Assembly: GCF_024586455.1 (NCBI RefSeq)
Contig: NC_065921.1
Coordinates: 87,852,061-87,916,060 of the forward strand
Source: Bactrocera neohumeralis
Lineage: Eukaryota > Arthropoda > Insecta > Diptera > Tephritidae
Length of the DNA: 64,000 nt
Direction: 5' to 3'
Position 1 is the stretch's first letter. Every line of letters starts with the position of its first letter. Below, piece after piece: positions 46,944-58,110 of this stretch. The translations under genes were made by a program, and so were the position numbers. The notes below the pieces were generated by a model. The model saw nothing but the letters and a program-made list of their open reading frames with translations. It ran no database searches and was not told the origin of the DNA.

Positions 46944-47260
46944 AAAATAAGAGTCTGAATGTCTCTATGTTTATATTTTCTCTTTGCTAAAGCGCGCAGT
47001 TCTACGATGATCGTAAACTTTTATCTAAAAATATATATATAAATATATATATATGTCTATGCAACGCAACGCTACACTTAAATAAGATTTGAAAATTCAA
47101 TACAATTTCATTTGATTCCATTCAATCGCGTTCAATTTAAACGGTGGGAGTGAGCGCGCGTGCAACATTTATTGCCGACTGCAACGCATTTCATTTTTAA
47201 ACGCCGTTAGTCAGCAACCGACATGAAAGCCAAATAAGTACAAACATAAGCGCAAACAGC

Positions 47261-47299
47261 AATACCAATACCAACACCAACACCAACACCAACACCAAA
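47261..47299. repeat. (CCAACA)n microsatellite
   Basis: Six hexamers, the first two diverged to CCAATA; produces a spurious Val/Leu repeat in a minus-strand frame. Confidence 0.9.
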
Positions 47300-48459
47300 G
47301 CAAATACAAATATAAATAGATGTACGGCAGGCAAATACTTGCACATTCCACTAAACACACACGCACACACTCGCAATCGCACACGCAAACACTAAAATAT
47401 ACAAATCAATGCTAATGCGTGCGTGGCAAGCAGCATACAACAATAACAACAACTGCAGAAATAAAAATTTGAAAGACGATTTCACTAAAGTTGACAGACA
47501 AAATATGCTTTTGGCCACATTGACATCAACGCTTGGCCCTGCGCCGCCCTCCTGCAGGTGTTCGCATGTGGGCGTACAGCGTGTTTCAGCTTTAGCTGGC
47601 ACTGCTTGGCTCTGGGCATTTGAAATGTAATAAAACTCGTAAATGAAACAAATTTGATTTGATTCCGCATCCGCAAATTAACGTTTTACCATTTCGCGAG
47701 CGCCACCGATTCACCGATTCACCAATACAGCGTCAATGCGTCGCACGTTTGCCGCGCTTGGGCCGACGTGAGTGGGCGTGCGCCAGCGTGTTGTGTACTA
47801 TGCATTTTCCATCTATCTACATATACATACATATATATATATATATATGTGTGTGTGGTTTAGCTTTTCGCGTTGGTGGCCGGGTTTTGGATCGCAAGGC
47901 AGCCTCTAAACCCAGCGGCGTGTGCTGTGCAAGCAGCATATTTAACATTTGCGCTCATAAATAATTCACGGCGTTGTGTGTGTGTGTTGCACGATTTTTC
48001 TAACATTTCATTTTATTGAGAAATTCGTGCACTTTGACGTGTTTCTATTTTATTTGCCATATCTTGTGGTTGGCGGTTTTAGCAACACACTCTGAAATGT
48101 GCACATTTTTATACACACGCTCGCATAAATTTAAAATATATTTTTATTACAGCCATGTAACACAATTTACTAGATGCATATGCGGATGTGTGTGTGCTAG
48201 AAATTATTTTAAATTGCGGCGTTTGCCAGCGAAGCGCGTTGCTGCAAATAGATTGGGTTAAAGGAGGGTTTGCTGAAAAGATCAGCAAAGTTTATTTTTA
48301 TGTTTGGGAAGATTTTGAATCGAATTGTGTCTTAGGTATTAGTTCCGTAAAGTATAGGGTTCAATTCACAAATGTAAATTGAAAGAACATCGAAAAACAT
48401 CAGCGTGACACTTGAAGCTGTATCCCACATGCACTCGTGTTTATTATCTATAGTAAGTA

Positions 48460-49741
48460 CTCAACAGGTCAATTGAAAGGTCTCCCGGCCTGACACATAG
48501 ACGGCGCTACTAGAATTTACTCCATAAGGTTTTTAGTTAACACTGGCCTTCAAAAGGTTCGTGCTCAAATTTGACAGCTGTCAGATCATTAGTTTGTGAA
48601 TTATACCATTTTGAGTGTAGCAACTTTTGTTATTGCGAAAAAAATTAATAAGGCGAAGTTTTGCTTGTTAATAAGCTAACGCTTATTGCAGGGAAAAAAT
48701 TCAGTAGAAGCAAAATCTTGGCTTGATAATGAGTTTCCGGACACTGCCCTAAGAAAATCAACCATCAAGAATTGGTTTGCTAAGTTAAGACGTGACGAAA
48801 TGAACACCAAGGACGGTTAAGGCAGCGAACGTCCAAAAGAGGTTTTTACCGACGAAAATAATGAAAAAGTCTATAAAATAATTTTTATTGACCATAAAGT
48901 GAAGATAGCAAGTACTCTAAAGATACCAATTGAACATGTACATCATATCATTCATGAATATTTGAGCATACGAAAGCTCTGTGCAATGTGGGTGCTGCGC
49001 AAGCCCACTTTTGATCAAAAGCAGCGACGAGCTGATGATTCCGCACAGTGCTTGGAGATGTTCAAGCATTCAAAACCCGAATTTTCGCGTCGATATATGA
49101 CTAAGGCCGAAGTGAGGCTATATCGTTTCACTCCGAAGTCCAATCGAAAGTCATCCGCGTGGACTGCGCACGGTGAATCCGCTCCAAAGCGTGGAAAAAC
49201 CTAACAGTGGCTGGCAAGGTTATGGCGTCTGTATTTTGAGATGCGCATGGAAGATGTTTTATTGACTACCTTAAAATAGAAAATCAACAGCGACCATTAT
49301 ATAACGTAATTGGACCACTTAAAGATCGAAATCGCCGTAAGACGGCCGTGTTTGAAGGAAAAGGAAGTGATGATCTTGATGAAAGACAATGCACCGTGTC
49401 TCAAGTTGTTGAAAACATTGGCGAAAATCCATGGATTGGGCTTTGAATCGCTTCCGCTTCCACTGTATTCTACAGATTTGGTCCCCAGTGAGTATTTTCT
49501 CAAACCTCAAGAGAAGGCTCGCTGGCAAGAAATTTTCGTCGAATGAAGGCGCAATTGCCAAAACTTAAGCCTATTTTATAGCAAAGTACAAATCGTACTA
49601 CAAAAATGGTATCGAAAAGTTGGAGGATAGCTATAATCAGTGAATCACCTTTGGTGGGGGACTATAAAGAATAAATAAACGAATTTTGCCAAAAATGTGC
49701 GTCACTATGGGAGACCGAAGACCTTTCAATTGACTTGTCAA
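48460..49741 (+). mobile_element. Mariner (family E) with inverted repeats, near full length
   Basis: The left end carries GTCAATTGAAAGGTCT, which is repeated in inverse at the right end (AGACCTTTCAATTGAC). TA dinucleotides at 48458-48459 and 49742-49743 are the probable target duplication. The 1.28-kb length is that of a complete mariner. The transposase lies inside on the plus strand. Confidence 0.85.
48690..49640 (+). pseudogene. Mariner transposase (family E), decayed
   Basis: Plus-strand frames give, in order, KNSVEAKSWLDNEFPDTALR and STIKNWFAKLRRDE (HTH, 48700-48800), IEHVHHIIHEYLSIRKLCAM and FDQKQRRADDSAQCLEM (48925-49065), and a region where the first catalytic Asp motif is lost (YMTKAEVRLY in place of the usual TxDE, about 49095). 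WTAHGESAPKRGKT, MKDNAPCLKLLKTL (second Asp, 49385) and STDLVPSEYFL (third acidic region, about 49470-49500) follow, with YKNGIEKLED near the end. Internal stops at 48819 and frameshifts near 49200 and 49545 make it non-functional. Confidence 0.8.
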
Positions 49742-50479
49742 TACCCTTCCTATTAAATTCCCATTATAGAACATGCTAAGTAAGAGAAACACTGTGATAA
49801 AAGTGCTCAAAATTTACCAAAAACTTATTCAAATTACCTATACTAATTGGCGTGGGATACTGCTGACTCACACTCTCACTAATCTTTTCGTCACTCTGCC
49901 ATAATGAACGGTATTTTCATGCAAGTTTTTGCTTCAAAAAGTACAATGAAATACTTTTCGATGAGCACTGCTTCGTTGCCAGAAGCAAGACATAAAATAA
50001 AATTAAATTATTTTCTATTATTTTGTAGCGCATTAATTCTTTTTTCGGTGAAAGCGCCATAAAGTATGCTACATACAATCTCGAAAAGCTTAATATGCAC
50101 CCATACATGCGCATTTTCGGCCGAAATATTCGAAATTAAGCGGAAACTATTCATTTCCGTTGACAATGAAAATCATAATAACAACAACAATAAAAACTTA
50201 TAACATATGCATGCATCTACATATACTTGATTATCACATAAACCTCGGTTGTTGCATATTAAGTGTATGTTTCCATAATAGGCTGTGTGCAGTCATTCGC
50301 AATCTCATGACTCGGCATAATTTCCTGTATTTGTACATTCATCGAAATTTTCGATTTATATGACAATTTCACTCAATGCATTTTCATTGGATTGTACGAT
50401 AATTGTGGTAGATGTTATGTTGCAACATAATTCTAATTAATTGCTTGATAATAACTTTGTATATACTTTTTATAAAACT
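49742..50479. other. Spacer, no gene seen
   Basis: AT-rich; no motif recognised. Confidence 0.5.
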
Positions 50480-51606
50480 CATATATGCTGAACAAGGTTT
50501 GCTAAGTTTGCCGCAAAGTTTGTAACAGCCAGAGGGAAACGTCGGGGACACTATAAAGTATATGTACATATATATAAGTGATCAGCATAACGAGCTGAGT
50601 CGATTAAGCCCATCTGTTTGTATATCTGTATTTGTGCAAACTAGTCACTCTGGTTTTGAAATATCGATTTGAAATTTTGCACCCATACTTTATTCTTGAA
50701 GAAGCTGCACATTTGTTGGAACCACGTAAATTCGACCATCAAAGCATATAACTGTCATACAATTTATAAGATTAAAATTTAGTTTTCGTACAAAATTTTT
50801 TTTATTTGACAAGATATCTTTACGAAAATTTGTTGTTGTTATAGAAAAAAATTGCGTTATAATCTGCGAAGAGATTATTCAATTCGTTTCACTTTAACAT
50901 ATAGCTGCCATACAAACTGATCGATCCTACTCAAGTTCTTGTATGGAAAACTTTTTTATTTGACAAAGATATCGTCATGAAATTTGGCATGGATTATTTT
51001 CTAAAGCAACGGTATTAACTCCATAGAAATTGTTCAGATTGGATGACTATAGCATATAGCTGCCATACAAACTGAATGCTCAAACTCCAGTTTTTGTATG
51101 GGAAAACTTTTTCATTTGACAAGATATCATCATGAAATTTGGCATGGATTATTTTCCAAAGCAACGGTATAATCTGAGTAAAACATGTGCAGATCAGACT
51201 ACTACAGCATATAGCTGCCATACAAAACGAACGATCGAACTCAAGTACTTGTATGGAAAACTTTTTCATTTGACAAGATATTTTCACAAAATTTGGCATG
51301 GATTATTTTCAAAGCAACGATAACATCCTGACCGTGAATGCTCAAACTCCAGTTTTTGTATGGGAAAACTTTTTCATTTGACAAGATATCATCATGAAAT
51401 TTGGCATGGATTATTTTCTAACACAACGGTACTAACTCTATAGAAACTGCGCAGATCTGACTACTATGGCATATAGCTGCCATACAAACTGATCGATCCA
51501 AATCGAGATACAAATATTTTTATACCTTTTTTGCTTTAAGAAATGTAACTATGAAGAGTATAATAGCTTCGACAGAGCTGAAGTTAACGGATTTCTTTGT
51601 TCTTAT
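50480..51606 (+). repeat. DINE/Helitron-like element with 154-bp tandem units (largest copy)
   Basis: The left end TATATGCTGAACAAGG..AAGTTTG, AAGTTTGTAACAGCC and the conserved leader (GTGATCAGCATAACGAGCTG AGTCGATT) precede the tandem units. The marker CATATA(G/A)CTG starts at 50745, 50899, 51053 and 51208 (steps 154, 154, 155), then 51470. The tail is GAAGAGTATAATAGCTTCGA. This is the only copy with both the left leader and the right tail uninterrupted. Confidence 0.85.
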
Positions 51607-53274
51607 ATAATTTTTTGTCTCTTTTTACATAATTTACTACAATTTTTTTTCTTGTATAAATAAACTCATAAGCTAGAGTCATCTACGTAGCAAATATTCA
51701 TCTGAAAAATTATTTAAAAATACTTAAATTTACCCTTGTGCATATGTATGTATGTATGTGTATTCGACCCCAAATCAGGTAACTTTGAAAACGAGTCCAC
51801 TTCAGACCACTCGCTCCGTAAGCCTCGCTATCACATGCAAATAGGTGCCCCATAGTTCAAGGCGATTAAGCGCATATACACACATACACACGCATGGGTA
51901 TGGCTTCGCATTTTGCCGCAGTTCGGCATTGCCTTGAGCATCGTTAGGAATTTAGTAAATTTGCACAATCGCATTGTTTCGTTTAATAAATATTCAATAA
52001 AGGCAAATTGATAATGACTCGATTACAAGTAATGCACACACACACACACACACGCACTTCCTCTGCTTACCTCAATACCAGCACAGATTATGCTTACAGC
52101 AACAACAATATATTATACAGTTATATAATACAGTTAATATGAGCTCAGAGGCATTCATACCTAAGCAAAGCTCTTTTGCCTTTCATGTCACTGCCATTTA
52201 AGCACTGCTTGGCTGGAAACCCACCGCCTGGCACTCGCTTACTGACTCGTTCATTCATTCTTCGAATTGTATTGGCGAAGTGCTCATGTAAATATATTAC
52301 CGAGATATTAATGCGTTTAGCAATTAAATGCAACGATGCAAATTATTTGCTTTGAGGTGCAATTAACGACGAACGCAACGCTATATGGGAAGCACTGCTT
52401 ATATAATACAGCGCTGCTGCCACATGCGCTCAACTATAGGAAGCACACACACACACACACGCTCGTATGCAAACTTGTGTGCATTTGCGTTGCTTGTTTG
52501 TTTGTTTGTGTGCATTGGCATATTGTTCGCTTGAGCTGCAGCACACTTAAGCGTGCGTGTGTGTGTGTGGCAAGTACGCCATCGCTTGCTGGCAATTGCA
52601 AATTTGCTTAGTAGTTTGGCAATAACGCCAACCGCCAGTCAACCTCAGCTTGCTCTAAACTATGCATGCTGCAGCAACTATGTACTAAATTACACAAAAT
52701 ATTAACAAGAAAATAACAACAAAAACGCCGTGCACTACATAAAGCAAAATATGCTGGGAATTTAATGTTGCAAGCAAATCAGGCCATTGCGTTTCATTAT
52801 CGAATATTTGTTTTGAAGCCCATTCGTACACATACACCCAACTACATATACACACACACGCGCAACTCAATGGCTGTGTATTTGTGCACTAAAGCATGTG
52901 TGTGTGTATGTGTGGCGGGTAGTTAGTAATAGTTAAAACAATTAGTCGTACATTGTACGGCGGAAGTGCCAGCTTCATAAATACTGGAGTGAGTAATGCG
53001 CTTGCGGTGCTTATTTGCAATGCTCTCGTGCGAGTGTGTGTGTGTGCGCAAATAGAATTTCAATTAAACAAATAATTACAGTCGGAAATGCCTCAGTAGT
53101 AAGGAGGAGGCCGCATTGTTTAAGAAGTTTCAGTTAGCATACATTCGCATTCGGATATCGCTTAACATTTATAAATGCTATTTAAGGGCATTTCTGCTTA
53201 ATGAATGGTGAAAGTGATAGATGTGGTGATAGCAATACAAGAAAGTTGGAAAAATACTTCAAACGTTTTAAATG
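51607..53274. other. Spacer with CA/TG repeats
   Basis: CA and TG tracts at 52037-52051, 52443-52461, 52555-52570 and 52850-52860. No coding evidence. Confidence 0.5.
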
Positions 53275-54114
53275 GATGTAATTTTCATTGATATTGATGT
53301 CATCGGCCTCAACACCCGCGCCGTTAGTTCTGCTTTCTCCAGGCTGGACAAGGAAGCACAGAAAATGGGTCTGGCAGTGAACGAGGGCAAAACGAAATAT
53401 CTCCTGTCATCAAACAAACAGTCGTCGCACTCGCGACTTGGCTCTCACGTCACTGTTGACAGTCATAACTTTGAAGTTGTAGATAATTTCGTCTATTTAG
53501 GAACCAGCATTAACACCACCAATAATGTCAGCCTGGAAATCCAACGCAGGATTGCTCTTGCCAACAGGCGCTACTTCGGACTGAGTCGGCAATTGAAAAG
53601 TAAAGTCCTCTCTCGACGAACAAAAGCTAAACTCTATAAGTCGCTCATAATTCCCGTCCTGCTGTATGGTGCAGAAGCCTGGGCGATGACAACAACCGAT
53701 GAGTCGACGTTACGAGTTTTCGAGAGAAAAGTTCTGCGAAAGATTTATGGTCCTTTGCGCGTTGGCCACGGCGAATATCGCATTCGATGGAACGATGAGC
53801 TGTACGAGATATACGACGACATTGACATGTACATAGTTCAGCGAATTAAAAGACAGCGGCTACGCTGGCTAGGTCATGTTGTCCGGATGGATGAAAACAC
53901 TCCAGCTCTGAAAGTATTCGACGCAGTAACCGCCAAGGGAAGCAGAGGAAAAGGAAGACCGGAGTGGAGGTTGGAAGGACCAAGTGGAGAAGGACCTGGC
54001 TTCGCTTGGAATATCCAATTGGCGCCATGTAGCGAAAAGAAGAAACGACTGGCGCGCTGTTGTTAACTCGGCTATAATCGCGTAAGCGGTGTCTACGCCA
54101 ATTAAAAAGAAGAT
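53275..54114 (+). pseudogene. RTE-like non-LTR retrotransposon, 5'-truncated (RT C-terminal part)
   Basis: The frame opens with FIDIDVIGLN, a damaged form of the RT active-site box (normally F/YADDIDIIG, one residue longer). It runs through EAQKMGLAVNEGKTKYLL, FVYLGTSINTTNNVSLEIQR, SRRTKAKLYKSLIIPVLLYG and AEAWAMTTTDESTLRVFER to IKRQRLRWLGHVVRM and KGSRGKGRP. Near 53960 a small insertion shifts the frame; the other frame then carries KDQ, ISNWRHVAKRRN and VVNSAI as in the fragment at 3675-3860. The 3' UTR and tail (GTAAGCGGTGTCTACGCC) are at 54080-54114. The endonuclease and most of the RT are missing, as expected for a 5'-truncated insertion. The long intact frame suggests it is young. Confidence 0.88.
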
Positions 54115-54164
54115 GAATTTTCACAAAAGTGATCCGAATACTTTAACAAAAACAAGAAAAAAAA

Positions 54165-54950
54165 ATTTATTCACTTTTGGAGGCACCGAAGCTATAACAC
54201 CCCGCACAAATAAAAAATTTCAAACAAGAATTTAATTTTTATCGTTCAGTATGTATGGCAGCTATAGCCTATAGCGACCCAATATCGGCTGTTCTGACAA
54301 ATGAACAACTTCGGAAAGAGAAAAGGATTTATGCAAAATTTCAGCTCGATATCTTCGAAACTGGTGAATTAGTGCGAAGCAGCTGACATTTATATACCAT
54401 AGTACTGTGATCAAATTGAAAGGTGAATTTTGTTCATTTCATCTTCTTCTACGTAATCCCCTCCCGCTGCAATACACTTATGCCAACGAATTTTCCAGTC
54501 ATCATAGCGCTTGGAAAAATTCTCGTGATGGCCTTCAGCGCCTTCTTCAAAGAAAACGTCAAAACGGTATTCTCGGAGTGTTCATGTGAATTTGCTGAAT
54601 AGCCAGAAGTTACATGAAGGTAAATCAGGCGAATGCGGTAGTTGCGGCACGATATTAATTGAAAATGTGGCGAAACGATCACGAATAACCAATGCAGTAT
54701 GAGATGATGCGTTATCGCACTTCTTTGTTCAATAAATTCCGACATAGTAAAAATAAATCGAAGAATTTACTTTTAAAGCCACACAAAACGACGGGTAACT
54801 GAAATACAAATGAATATTTTGACGTGAAATTTAGCATAGATGTCCCTAAAAGTACTACGAACTTGATCACAGTATTATATACTCGGTCTGTGTCGTTTCC
54901 TTCTGAGTACAACATATTTCGTGACCAACTTAATATACCCTATCTCCTCT
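54165..54950 (-). repeat. DINE/Helitron-like element, inverted, interrupted by a mariner
   Basis: At its plus-strand left side it has the family tail in reverse (GGCACCGAAGCTATAACACC), then the marker (GTATGGCAGCTATAGCCTAT). On the far side of the mariner it has the reversed left end (GTTTCCTTCTGAGTACAAC, ACCAACTTAATATACCCTA). The two halves make one minus-strand copy with about one 154-bp unit. Confidence 0.75.
54405..54872 (-). mobile_element. Internally deleted mariner (family G), 468 bp, with TA duplications
   Basis: Inverted ends CTGTGATCAAATTGAAAGG and, reverse complement, CTGTGATCAAGTTCGTAG are flanked by TA on both sides (54403-54404 and 54873-54874). The left 330 bp is the minus-strand C-terminus of a mariner transposase, recognisable by AAGGDYVEEDE-like sequence, the WKIRWHKCI-type motif and LKAI. 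The rest is the 5' end. The catalytic core is missing. It sits inside the DINE-like element. Confidence 0.85.
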
Positions 54951-54969
54951 TAGTACGAGAGCTCTCTTT

Positions 54970-55400
54970 TATATTTCAGACCAAGCGACACGAGCCTTTT
55001 TCTGAGCGATAGACAAATTGTGTGAAATCCAACGTAAAAAATATATTGAATGTATGCCGGTACCACTAATGCCTTTAGTTGTCTCAATCTCCCGAAATGG
55101 TCACATGACGTTCTTATAATATCAATTTGCGCAGGGCATCAAAGTTTCCGGAACAATAACAATTTTTGGCGATCTTCACGAAGTTCGCCTTGGTGAGCTC
55201 TTTGACCCCGTGTTAATTTCCTATTCAATCAATGAAAAGTGATTCTCAAAGAGTTTCAACGCCAAAAATTGATTTAAGTGCATCGATGCACGGCTGCTGA
55301 CTCAATACATGTCGGCAGTTGTGAAAAATAATCGCGCGAAAATGTTAGCGACTTATTTCCATTTTTTAGTCGAGAAGAATATTTTAAGTTACTGTAAACA
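54970..55400 (-). pseudogene. Mariner transposase N-terminal fragment (family C, copy 2)
   Basis: The minus strand starts at the ATG complementary to 55360-55362 (MEIS then a stop, HFRAIIFHNC). It matches the family C copy at 9119-9673 through the linker region, with NREV- and EKARV-like pieces in several frames. It stops where the DINE-like end begins. It is much more diverged than copy 1, with several stops, and lacks the catalytic domain. Confidence 0.75.
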
Positions 55401-56064
55401 ACAGAAATAGCGCTCGCGTGTCAAAACTTCAATAAATTTCGAAACTACCTACAAACTCACTGACTTAGAAATACCATATTTAAACTAATTTATTATTATT
55501 ATAATAGAATAATTCAAACATATATCGACAGCAAATGAAATATTAACTCATATTATATTCGTATTGTATTCGAACTTTCATTGAAATAACTACCCGATTG
55601 GCTTAATGACGTCCTTGAAAATTAATAACAAGCCAGCAATTATGGATTAGTAATGAGCATATACCATTAGCAATATCGAAAGCAATATGGAATAATTCCT
55701 ATATTTACCGAAGTATAAGTGCAAATGTATAATGGGTGACTTAATGCAATATTGGCGCTTATAATATGAGGGAATCAAGAAGCAGAATTTTAAAGAATAA
55801 TTTTAAAAGAATTTTATATATTTTCAGTTTTTACCTTGCTACCAGTAGTGCCTAAATGGAACATACAGACTCAACTTTTTTGATACCGTCTCATATATTT
55901 TGAAAGCAAAAGTTTCAATGCTTTCAGACAAACTTTAAGAAAATTGAACGTTACTGATTTTCTGAAGAAAGTAAAAGGGAACTCTAAAGAGAAAGAGGGA
56001 GAGAGAAGAGACAACTGGTATCTTTTAATTATACCATAAGCGTTATATTATGTAAATTATGTTT
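55401..56064. other. AT-rich spacer
   Basis: No coding evidence; a GAGAGGGAGAGAGA run is at 55995-56012. Confidence 0.5.
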
Positions 56065-56545
56065 CCACCGAAGTTAGTAACATACAGAAGGCAGCGTCGG
56101 AGTCCTATAAAATATGTTCAGTATGACGAACTGATGCGAGCTCTAGCCAAGCAGAGGGACATCTTTCCGTCGCAGTTTTTGAGATATCGATCTGAAATTT
56201 TGTACACTTTCTTTCCTAACCAAGAAGAAGCTCATTTGTTGGAACCGGACAACTCTAGGGGACAACTATAGGGGATAGCTGTCATACAAACTGAACGATA
56301 GGAACTAGGTGTTTCTATGGAAAACTTATTAATTTCATGAGATATTGTGACGAAATTCGGCATGTATTACTATCTGATGCAATAAATGTAATATTACGAG
56401 AAGTTGTTCAGATTGGATCACTATAGCATATAGCTGCCATACAAACCGAACTGTCGGAATTAAGATATTATATGGAAACTTTTGTAATTGTGAAGAGTAT
56501 TATAGCTTGGTGCAACCGAAGCGTTTTCTTCCCCTTTGCTTTTCT
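56065..56545 (+). repeat. DINE/Helitron-like element with two 154-bp-type units
   Basis: The leader (GGCAGCGTCGGAGTCCTATAA, CAGTATGACGAACTGATGC, TTTTTGAGATATCGATCTG) is followed by markers near 56275 and 56430 and the tail GAAGAGTATTATAGCTTGGTG CAACCGAAG. The 70-codon frame at 56059-56271 is part of this leader and not a gene. Confidence 0.8.
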
Positions 56546-57287
56546 ATTAAATAATTCTCGCTCATCTTGCTACACCCTATATAAATGCATATAAATTAAT
56601 TAGTTCGCTTATTATCTACATTTAATTGCTTATAAGTTAGTCATCGCACAAAGCTAAGTAAACATACACCTTATGCATATATACCAACACATATACTTAT
56701 ACACTCATATCCACACACACACATGCACACATATTTGTACAAAGCATTACACAATACAATGCCATAAAGCCAAATAAATGTTTATCTTCGTAATTAATCA
56801 ATGTGATTTGATCTGTTAACTGTGTTACACACACACGCACACACACAAACACTCACAACTTTTGCATATGTGTATGTGCATTATGGCAAGGCAAACACCT
56901 GGTCATGTGTGTGAGTGTGTGCGTATGTGCTTTGGCCTTTGTTGCGCACAGACCGCAGGTGCTCAGCACATGTTTATAATTATTTTAACCACTTTAAGTT
57001 TATCAGCATTGCATCGGTCAGGTTAGTCCATTAACTTAATTAAATTCTTTAACGAGCATTTGTGGCGGTCAAGTGGCGCGGAAATATTTAACATGTTACA
57101 AACATTTCTCTTTTTTTCAAACTGCATACACGCGCATATACTGGAATGTGTGTGCACCAATGGAATGTTTAATGCCTGGAATATTACATTTTTTATATAT
57201 ATGTTAAACGTTTATGATGGCTTTTGAATTCAAAAAATGCTTTTTAAGGATCTTTTTGAATTACTCGTATAATAAAACTTAAATTAA
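56546..57287. other. Spacer with CA/TG repeats
   Basis: CA tracts at 56715-56726 and 56829-56850. No gene seen. Confidence 0.5.
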
Positions 57288-57421
57288 CTTAGTTACTTCG
57301 TCTCCGATGTCACTGCTCTATATGTTTGGCGATTGGAGAACTTTTGGACATCATTCCGCATGAGTTTGTACCCATAGAGTACTTAGGAGGCTTTAGCATC
57401 AACGATAGTAAAATTAGTTCT

Positions 57422-57512
57422 CGGCTGAAGGCCTCGTAGCCAGTGCTGCGTTTATGTATTTATATAATAAAACTCTTTTTGTTATATGAATTATTATAAA
57501 TAAATAAATAAA
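57422..57512 (+). mobile_element. Short retro-insertion with (AAAT)n tail and 7-bp target duplication
   Basis: The insert starts CGGCTGAAGGCCTCGTAGCC and ends in TAAATAAATAAATAAA. TAGTTCT flanks it at 57415-57421 and 57513-57519, and the other copy of the duplicated segment lacks it. A heavily 5'-truncated LINE or SINE fits; the family is not recognised. Confidence 0.65.
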
Positions 57513-57669
57513 TAGTTCTGCTTAAAAGTAGGCAACGTAAGTAGATCTTCTTGATTCAACAACTCTCCTTTAGATGTTTGAATTAGCTGCGCAACTTACA
57601 ACTCTCATGCTTGGTGTAAGTTTGTAGTCCTGCCAGCTTCTTTTTTGAACTATTTTAAAACTTAGTTAG

Positions 57670-57813
57670 TTGTTGTTGTTGTTATTGTTGTAGTGAAAGA
57701 AAATACTTTTGAAGTAATTTGGAGAAAAGCTACCAGTTTGACAGTCCATTCCATGATAAAAATGCGGGTACATTCCGGTTACTTAGACCCTAATGTCGCA
57801 GGAACGTTATTGG
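57670..57813 (-). mobile_element. SINE-like element with 11-bp target duplication
   Basis: AACTTAGTTAG occurs at 57659-57669 and 57814-57824, framing a 144-bp insert. Its minus strand ends in a (CAA)n tail (TTGTTGTTG at the left on the plus strand). The body aligns with 30377-30497. A duplication of this length fits target-primed reverse transcription. Confidence 0.75.
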
Positions 57814-58110
57814 AACTTAGTTAGTTTGGCTCCAAAGTTATTGTTCTAGATGTTTGGTGTATGTTTTGAAAGGAAAGTGTTTGAACATCATGCCGAATGA
57901 GTTCGAAACCATAGATTACGTGGGAGGTTGTGGCAGAAACTATATTAAAAATAGGCCAACCTAAAGGTAGGCAACGAAAATAGTTCTCCTTGATTCAAAA
58001 GCTCTTCTTTAGAGGTTTGATTTAGCGACGGATTTTACAAACTCTATAGCTTGTACATATTATCTGTGTTTCTGCCAGTAGACAAGTGTTTGTCTAGCAT
58101 AAGCTTGAAA

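Larger units (their letters stand above)
44816..48459. other. Spacer with microsatellites
   Basis: Includes (AT)n at 46905-46934, a CCAACA hexamer run at 47261-47299, TA then TG repeats at 47820-47858 and many TG tracts. No coding evidence. Confidence 0.5.
57288..58110 (+). repeat. Diverged direct duplication (two copies of about 270 bp)
   Basis: 57288-57630 and 57816-58085 share a collinear series of words: CTTAGTTA, ATGTTTGG, ACATCAT.CCG.ATGAGTT, ACCATAGA.TAC, GTAGGCAACG, CTTGATTCAA, CTTTAGA.GTTTGA. Copy 1 carries a 91-bp insertion, and a 144-bp insertion lies at the junction. The origin of the unit is unknown. Confidence 0.7.

Noticed and set aside
56059..56271. 70-codon plus-strand frame
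   Set aside because: It is the leader of a DINE-like repeat also present at 50540-50700.
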